From: Serratia plymuthica NBRC 102599 | GTDB taxonomy: Bacteria; Pseudomonadota; Gammaproteobacteria; Enterobacterales; Enterobacteriaceae | DNA length: 64,000 nucleotides | Assembly (NCBI RefSeq): GCF_001590925.1 | Contig: NZ_BCTU01000001.1 | Span: 62,001-126,000, forward strand | Direction of reading: 5' to 3' | In this document: in pieces, positions 59,744 to 64,000 of the stretch | Layout: every line of letters begins with the position of its first letter | Numbering within the stretch: position 1 is the stretch's first letter | Notes under the pieces: model-generated | What the model saw: only the letters and a program-made list of their open reading frames with translations | Told to the model about the DNA's origin: nothing | The model's database searches: none | Made by a program: the position numbers and the translations under genes

Positions 59744-61222
59744 ATGGCTCAGCAGGATATAAAAACATCGGGGCAGCAAGCACCCGGATTGCGCCGCGAG
59801 CTGAAAGCGCGGCACTTAACCATGATCGCTATTGGTGGCTCAATCGGCACCGGCCTGTTCGTCGCCTCCGGCGCCACTGTCTCTCAGGCTGGTCCAGGCG
59901 GGGCTCTGCTGTCTTATGCGTTGATCGGTCTGATGGTCTACTTCCTGATGACCAGCCTGGGCGAACTGGCGGCCTTTATGCCGGTGTCCGGTTCGTTCTC
60001 CACCTACGGCGCCAAATACGTAGAAGAAGGTTTTGGTTTCGCGCTGGGCTGGAACTACTGGTACAACTGGGCGGTGACCATCGCCGTTGACCTGGTGGCT
60101 TCGCAGTTGGTGATGACCTACTGGTTCCCGGATGCGCCGGGCTGGATCTGGAGCGCGCTGTTCCTCGGCCTGATGTTCCTGTTGAACTACATTTCGGTCA
60201 AAGGCTTCGGTGAAGCGGAATACTGGTTCTCGCTGATCAAAGTCACCACCGTCATTATCTTTATCGGCATTGGCGTGCTGATGATCTTCGGCATTCTGAA
60301 GGGCGGCGAGCACGCCGGCTGGCAGAACTGGACTATCGGCGATGCGCCCTTTGCCGGTGGTTTCTCGGCGATGATAGGCGTGGCGATGATCGTCGGCTTC
60401 TCGTTCCAGGGGACCGAGCTTATCGGTATCGCGGCCGGCGAATCGGAAAACCCGGGCAAAAACATCCCGCGCGCGGTGCGCCAGGTGTTCTGGCGTATCC
60501 TGCTGTTCTATATCTTTGCAATCCTGATTATCAGCCTGATCATTCCTTATACCGATCCAAGCCTGCTGCGTAACGACGTAAAAGACATCAGCGTCAGCCC
60601 GTTCACGCTGGTATTCCAGCATGCCGGCCTGTTGTCGGCGGCGGCGGTAATGAACGCGGTGATCCTGACGGCGGTGTTGTCCGCCGGTAACTCTGGCATG
60701 TACGCTTCTACCCGCATGCTGTTTACCTTGGCATCGGAAGGCAAAGCGCCGCGCATTTTCGCCAAACTGTCGAAGGGTGGGGTGCCGCGCAATGCGCTGT
60801 ACGCGACCACCGTGGTGGCGGGCCTGTGTTTTCTGAGCTCGATGTTCGGTAACCAGTCGGTTTATCTGTGGCTGCTGAACACCTCGGGCATGACCGGCTT
60901 TATCGCGTGGTTGGGGATAGCCATCAGCCACTACCGGTTCCGCCGCGGCTATATGATTCAGGGGCGTGACCTGAACGATCTGCCGTACCGTTCCGGCTTC
61001 TTCCCGCTGGGCCCGATCTTTGCCTTTGTCCTGTGCCTGATCATTACGCTGGGACAGAACTACCAGGCGTTCCTGCAAGACCGGATCGACTGGTACGGCG
61101 TGACCGCGACTTATATCGGCCTGCCGCTGTTCCTGGTGATCTGGTTCGGCTACAAGCTGACGCGCGGCACCCGCGTGGTGAAGTACAGCGAGATGGAATT
61201 CCCGAAAATGGACGTGAAATAA
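59744..61222 (+). CDS. lysP: Lysine-specific permease
   Basis: LysP is a proton-coupled lysine importer (APC/AAT family); in E. coli it also silences CadC. The product is 492 residues (E. coli 489), 12 TM. Opening ELKARHLTMIAIGGSIGTGLFVASGA and GFSFQGTELIGIAAGESENPGKNIPRAVRQVFWRI-type region are diagnostic. A TACAAT -10-like hexamer is at 59703-59708. The 216-bp gap upstream shows no clear ArgP box. Confidence 0.95.
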   Translation: MAQQDIKTSGQQAPGLRRELKARHLTMIAIGGSIGTGLFVASGATVSQAGPGGALLSYALIGLMVYFLMTSLGELAAFMPVSGSFSTYGAKYVEEGFGFALGWNYWYNWAVTIAVDLVASQLVMTYWFPDAPGWIWSALFLGLMFLLNYISVKGFGEAEYWFSLIKVTTVIIFIGIGVLMIFGILKGGEHAGWQNWTIGDAPFAGGFSAMIGVAMIVGFSFQGTELIGIAAGESENPGKNIPRAVRQVFWRILLFYIFAILIISLIIPYTDPSLLRNDVKDISVSPFTLVFQHAGLLSAAAVMNAVILTAVLSAGNSGMYASTRMLFTLASEGKAPRIFAKLSKGGVPRNALYATTVVAGLCFLSSMFGNQSVYLWLLNTSGMTGFIAWLGIAISHYRFRRGYMIQGRDLNDLPYRSGFFPLGPIFAFVLCLIITLGQNYQAFLQDRIDWYGVTATYIGLPLFLVIWFGYKLTRGTRVVKYSEMEFPKMDVK

Positions 61223-61243
61223 CGCCAGTCTGCACCTTGTGAA

Positions 61244-61278
61244 TGCCCGGTTGCAGCCAACAGTGCTGCAACCGGGCA
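61244..61278. terminator. Hairpin between lysP and the GGDEF-like gene
   Basis: TGCCCGGTTGCAG/CTGCAACCGGGCA, a perfect 13-bp stem with a 9-nt loop, between converging genes. T-runs are missing on both sides. Confidence 0.6.
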
Positions 61279-61313
61279 GACAACGAGTATGAAACGCGGT
61301 GTCTCTCGCCGCG

Positions 61314-62411
61314 TTATTCCTTCGTATTTATCGCCAGCGCTTGCTGCGCCGCCGCCATCAGGTTGTCCACCGTTTGATAATCCTGAGTTAACGCCAACGC
61401 CCCGGCGTTCAACTGCAACGTCACCTCACCGAAAACACCAAAGACATACGGCGCTTCCAGCGGCGGCATGATGCGCGCCAGAAACTCCCCTTCGGAGCCG
61501 TAAGGCAAATCGTGCACCAGGATCAGAAACTGGCCGCCGGTATAACGGCTGACAAAATCGCTTGGACGAATCAGCATTTTCAGGCGCTCGCCGATAGTGC
61601 GCAGCACGTCATCGCCGATCAGCACGCCGTGGCTTTGATACAGCGCCGCCAGCGGAGTGAATTCAATAATAAAGAGGTGCGAAAGCGGGTGTGCCGTTGC
61701 CGATGGCCGGCAAATCTCTTGCATCACGGCTTCACCCCCCGCGCGGTTGAGAAAACCGGTCAGATGATCGCGATGAGCCGCTTTTCGTTTTTCGCCTGTC
61801 AGCGTGACGTACTGCACCAACTGGCGATGGTAGAGCGCGATCACCCCATGAGCCAGCAGTAGCCACAGCGGGATGATATTCGCCAGCAAAAACAGGTTCT
61901 GCATGCGTGACAGCGGTGCGGCCAGCAGGTAAGGCAGCGTCAGCAGCATGACCTCCAGCAGGGCAAAGCGGGGCGCTGCGGCATGGCGCTGCATCAGCCA
62001 GAAGGCCAGCGCGGTAATCAACAGGCCGGCGAACAGGACTAGCACCATGCGGCCGGAAAGCATGGCCAGCAGCGCAATGGCGCCGACTAGCGCCGACCAC
62101 AGCAGCACCGTCACCAGCATGGCATTCGGCCAGACGGGCGGCGTGACGCGAGCCAGCCACCAGCGTATGCCGGTCAACCCAAGCAGCAGCACCAGCAGCG
62201 CGGCGCCGATCGCCATATTGCTCAGCCAGGCGTAGGCCAACAGCAGCACGACTACACCGGCGGCGTTCAGCCAAGGGGTTCGGGGAGAAGGGACAAGCGT
62301 AAGCCGTAGTTGGTGTTGGAACTGGGCGTCATCAGCCTGTTGTGGACCTTGTACCAGCCAGTGCAGCAGGGCGGGTCTTTTAGGCGTTAACGTGGATGGT
62401 CGACTTCTCAT
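61314..62411 (-). CDS. Membrane protein with degenerate GGDEF domain
   Basis: A 365-residue protein: about five or six TM helices (residues 50-195: AAGVVVLLLAYAWL, AIGAALLVLLLGLTG, VLLWSALVGAIALLAML and others), then a GGDEF-like domain (about 210-360) opening HRDHLTGFLNRAGG. The active-site loop RYGGDEF reads RYTGGQF, so the catalytic Asp/Glu pair is lost. The usual DxDxFKxxND region is also replaced (FIIEFTPLAALYQSHG). It should not make c-di-GMP; it could bind nucleotide or a partner. No EAL domain is attached. Confidence 0.8.
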   Translation of the reverse strand: MRSRPSTLTPKRPALLHWLVQGPQQADDAQFQHQLRLTLVPSPRTPWLNAAGVVVLLLAYAWLSNMAIGAALLVLLLGLTGIRWWLARVTPPVWPNAMLVTVLLWSALVGAIALLAMLSGRMVLVLFAGLLITALAFWLMQRHAAAPRFALLEVMLLTLPYLLAAPLSRMQNLFLLANIIPLWLLLAHGVIALYHRQLVQYVTLTGEKRKAAHRDHLTGFLNRAGGEAVMQEICRPSATAHPLSHLFIIEFTPLAALYQSHGVLIGDDVLRTIGERLKMLIRPSDFVSRYTGGQFLILVHDLPYGSEGEFLARIMPPLEAPYVFGVFGEVTLQLNAGALALTQDYQTVDNLMAAAQQALAINTKE

Positions 62412-62768
62412 GGCTGCCTCTTCAATAAGGGCCTAAGCAGTAGGTCCTAAATATCCGGCCAGGCGTGGTTGACGCGCCGTTGACCGGTCAGGATTTGGAT
62501 TCTAGGTGGTTTTGTCGCAATTTGTCACAGCGCTGCGTGGGGCGATGAAACTTTCGGAATTATTAACCCTGCTCAGCAGAATGAGGTTGTTGCTGCTGCT
62601 TGGTGAATACCCTTTAAAAATAATGTTTTACATCTCAACATGGCAGGTAATAGCTATTGATATGATTGATAAGTATTATCGTTTGCTTTATTGTTAGCGG
62701 CTGCTTGTCAGGGTAAAGCGGCCGTTTGCATGCCGCTATGGTCATTGTCGTAACAGGTATCCGAAATA
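62412..62768. other. Divergent region GGDEF-like gene / iron transporter (357 bp)
   Basis: The left part has no recognised signal. A 63-codon frame at 62506-62697 overlaps the regulatory zone and is not believed. The AT-rich right part carries a Fur-like box at 62662-62680. Confidence 0.5.
62662..62680. promoter_or_regulatory. Fur box upstream of the iron ABC operon
   Basis: ATGATTGATAAGTATTATC matches the 19-bp Fur consensus GATAATGATAATCATTATC at 13 of 19 positions, including the whole ATTATC end. It lies 88 bp before the permease start. Overlapping TGAT repeats to its left may extend it. Confidence 0.55.
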
Positions 62769-63851
62769 ATGAGCGTATCCACCGAACCTATGTCTGACGA
62801 CAAGGGGCAACCCGGCGTCAACGTCATGGGGCGTTATCAACATATTCTTCGCCACCGTTTATTGATGATGGGGGTGTTGGCACTGGCGATTGTTGGTTCG
62901 CTGCTGCTGGATTTTACCATGGGGCCATCCGGGCTCTCACTGTCCTCCCTGTGGCAAACGCTGATTGACCCTGCGGCGGCAGATGCCGGAACGCGAGTGA
63001 TCGTGTGGGATATCCGCCTGCCTTACGCGCTGATGGCGGTGGTGGTGGGGTTTGCGCTGGGTTTGGCCGGCGCGGAAATGCAGACCATCCTGAACAACCC
63101 GCTTGCCAGCCCGTTCACTCTCGGCGTTTCTTCCGCTGCGGCTTTCGGGGCGGCGTTGGCTATCGTGCTGGGTATTGGCGTGCCGGGCATTCCGGACCAG
63201 TGGTTTATTTCCGCCAACGCGTTTGTTTTTGCCCTGTTTGCCGCACTGATGCTCGACGGCATCACGCGCTGGACACGGGTTGCCACCTCCGGCGTCGTGC
63301 TGTTCGGTATTGCGCTGGTGTTCACCTTTAACGCACTGGTTTCAATGATGCAGTTTATCGCCAGCGAAGACACGCTGCAGGGGCTGGTGTTCTGGACCAT
63401 GGGCAGCCTGGCGCGCGCTTCATGGGACAAGTTGGGCATCCTGCTGGGCGTGTTCGCCGTGCTGTTGCCATTGTCGATGATGAGCTCCTGGAAGCTGACC
63501 GCGCTGCGGTTGGGCGAGGATCGGGCGGTGAGCTTCGGTATCGACGTGCGTCGCCTGCGCCTCACGACCCTGTTGCGCATCAGTATTCTTTCCGCGCTGG
63601 CGGTGGCCTTTGTCGGCCCTATCGGTTTTATCGGCCTGGTGGCACCGCACATCGCCCGCATGATTTTCGGTGAGGATCACCGTTTCTATCTGCCGGCCAG
63701 CGCCCTGATTGGCGCGCTGGTGTTGTCGATGGCTTCAGTCGCCTCGAAAAACCTGATCCCGGGCATTATCATTCCGGTCGGCATAGTGACGTCACTGGTG
63801 GGCGTGCCGTTCTTCCTGAGCATTATTCTGCGTCATCGGGGGAATGTATGA
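62769..63851 (+). CDS. FecCD-family iron-siderophore ABC permease
   Basis: A 360-residue inner-membrane permease of the FecCD/BtuC family with nine or ten TM segments. It has VWDIRLPYALMAVVVGFALGLAGAEMQTILNNPLASPFTLG, the family signature region, and FVGPIGFIGLVAPHIARMIFG near the C-terminus. Such permeases import ferric siderophores with an ATPase and binding protein. Its stop overlaps the ATPase start (ATGA, 63848-63851). A Fur box is upstream. The siderophore cannot be named. Confidence 0.92.
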   Translation: MSVSTEPMSDDKGQPGVNVMGRYQHILRHRLLMMGVLALAIVGSLLLDFTMGPSGLSLSSLWQTLIDPAAADAGTRVIVWDIRLPYALMAVVVGFALGLAGAEMQTILNNPLASPFTLGVSSAAAFGAALAIVLGIGVPGIPDQWFISANAFVFALFAALMLDGITRWTRVATSGVVLFGIALVFTFNALVSMMQFIASEDTLQGLVFWTMGSLARASWDKLGILLGVFAVLLPLSMMSSWKLTALRLGEDRAVSFGIDVRRLRLTTLLRISILSALAVAFVGPIGFIGLVAPHIARMIFGEDHRFYLPASALIGALVLSMASVASKNLIPGIIIPVGIVTSLVGVPFFLSIILRHRGNV

Positions 63852-64000
63852 GTCAGGGATTGCGTATTGAGCATTTTTCCACCGGTTATCCAAAGCGCCA
63901 GGTTATTCGCGATCTTGCCGTGCCGATGTTGCCGCGCGGGCAAATCACCGTGTTGCTGGGGCCGAATGGCAGCGGCAAATCGACGCTGCTGCGTTCTCTG
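63848..64000 (+). CDS. Iron-siderophore ABC transporter ATPase (5' part; runs off the window)
   Basis: The first 51 codons of an ABC ATPase: MSQGLRIEHFSTGYPKRQVI, then Walker A GPNGSGKS near residues 39-46 and TLLRSL at the window edge. The ATGA overlap shows it is translated with the FecCD permease. A periplasmic binding-protein gene would be expected beyond the window. Confidence 0.9.
   Translation, partial: MSQGLRIEHFSTGYPKRQVIRDLAVPMLPRGQITVLLGPNGSGKSTLLRSL

Noticed and set aside
62506..62697. A 63-codon ORF upstream of the FecCD permease
   Set aside because: It runs through the Fur box and has no ribosome-binding site or family features.

Overview
The window looks like core chromosome of an enterobacterium of the Yersiniaceae, most likely Serratia. 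That assignment is an inference from close protein resemblance to Escherichia coli orthologues, GC-rich coding sequence and gene order. Two long runs of E. coli gene order are kept: nrdA-ubiG-gyrA-rcsC-rcsB-rcsD-(MFS)-micF-ompC, and tRNA-Pro-yejM-yejL-yejK-rplY-radD-rsuA-bcr-yejG-yejFEBA-pdeN-mepS-lpxT-yeiR-yeiQ-yeiP-setB-fruBKA-nfo-yeiH-yeiE-lysP. Species-specific genes sit in the gaps between these blocks. I see no prophage, insertion sequence, integrase or CRISPR array.

Layout. 1-5523: ribonucleotide reductase (5' part of nrdA), ubiquinone methyltransferase ubiG and gyrase subunit gyrA. 5614-11883: the Rcs envelope-stress phosphorelay (rcsC facing rcsDB). 11905-15069: a YbjJ-like MFS exporter, the antisense RNA MicF and the OmpR-controlled porin ompC. 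15178-19358: an accessory stretch with a VOC protein, a TetR repressor with two near-identical operators and a DUF1348 target gene, a divergent DUF2946/PepSY pair rich in His and Met, and the osmotic lipoprotein osmE. 19470-21264: tRNA-Ser, tRNA-Thr, an AT-rich O-acyltransferase gene, then tRNA-Pro. 21343-39210: the yej block (LPS control, nucleoid protein, L25, RadD, pseudouridine synthase, Bcr, microcin C/peptide ABC transporter), then the envelope genes pdeN, mepS and lpxT. 39262-47721: a metal-handling GTPase, a very short fimbrin-like protein, hexuronate genes (yeiQ/uxuA), EfpL, a TrpR-controlled tryptophan permease, a YkgJ protein and SetB. 47892-52244: a TMAO/S-oxide reductase pair (torZ/torY-like) and a Nudix hydrolase. 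52393-61278: the Cra-controlled fructose PTS operon, nfo, yeiH/yeiE and lysP. 61314-64000: a membrane protein with a ruined GGDEF motif and the start of a Fur-type iron ABC transporter operon.

Functional themes: envelope sensing and remodelling (Rcs, OmpC/MicF, YejM, MepS, LpxT, OsmE), nutrient uptake under classic regulators whose sites can be read in the DNA (NrdR/DnaA, OmpR, TrpR, Cra, UxuR/ExuR, Fur, a TetR pair) and anaerobic respiration. The observations most worth a second look are a 23-codon leader ORF coupled to radD, a perfect TAACCCT-AT-AGGGTTA dyad at about -41.5 of the torY-like gene, the 102-residue fimbrin, the degenerate GGDEF protein, the twin TetR operators, the His/Met-rich DUF2946/PepSY pair, and the acyltransferase locus with its C7/G7 hairpin. 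I found no clearly new multi-gene system; most of the window is ordinary core genome.
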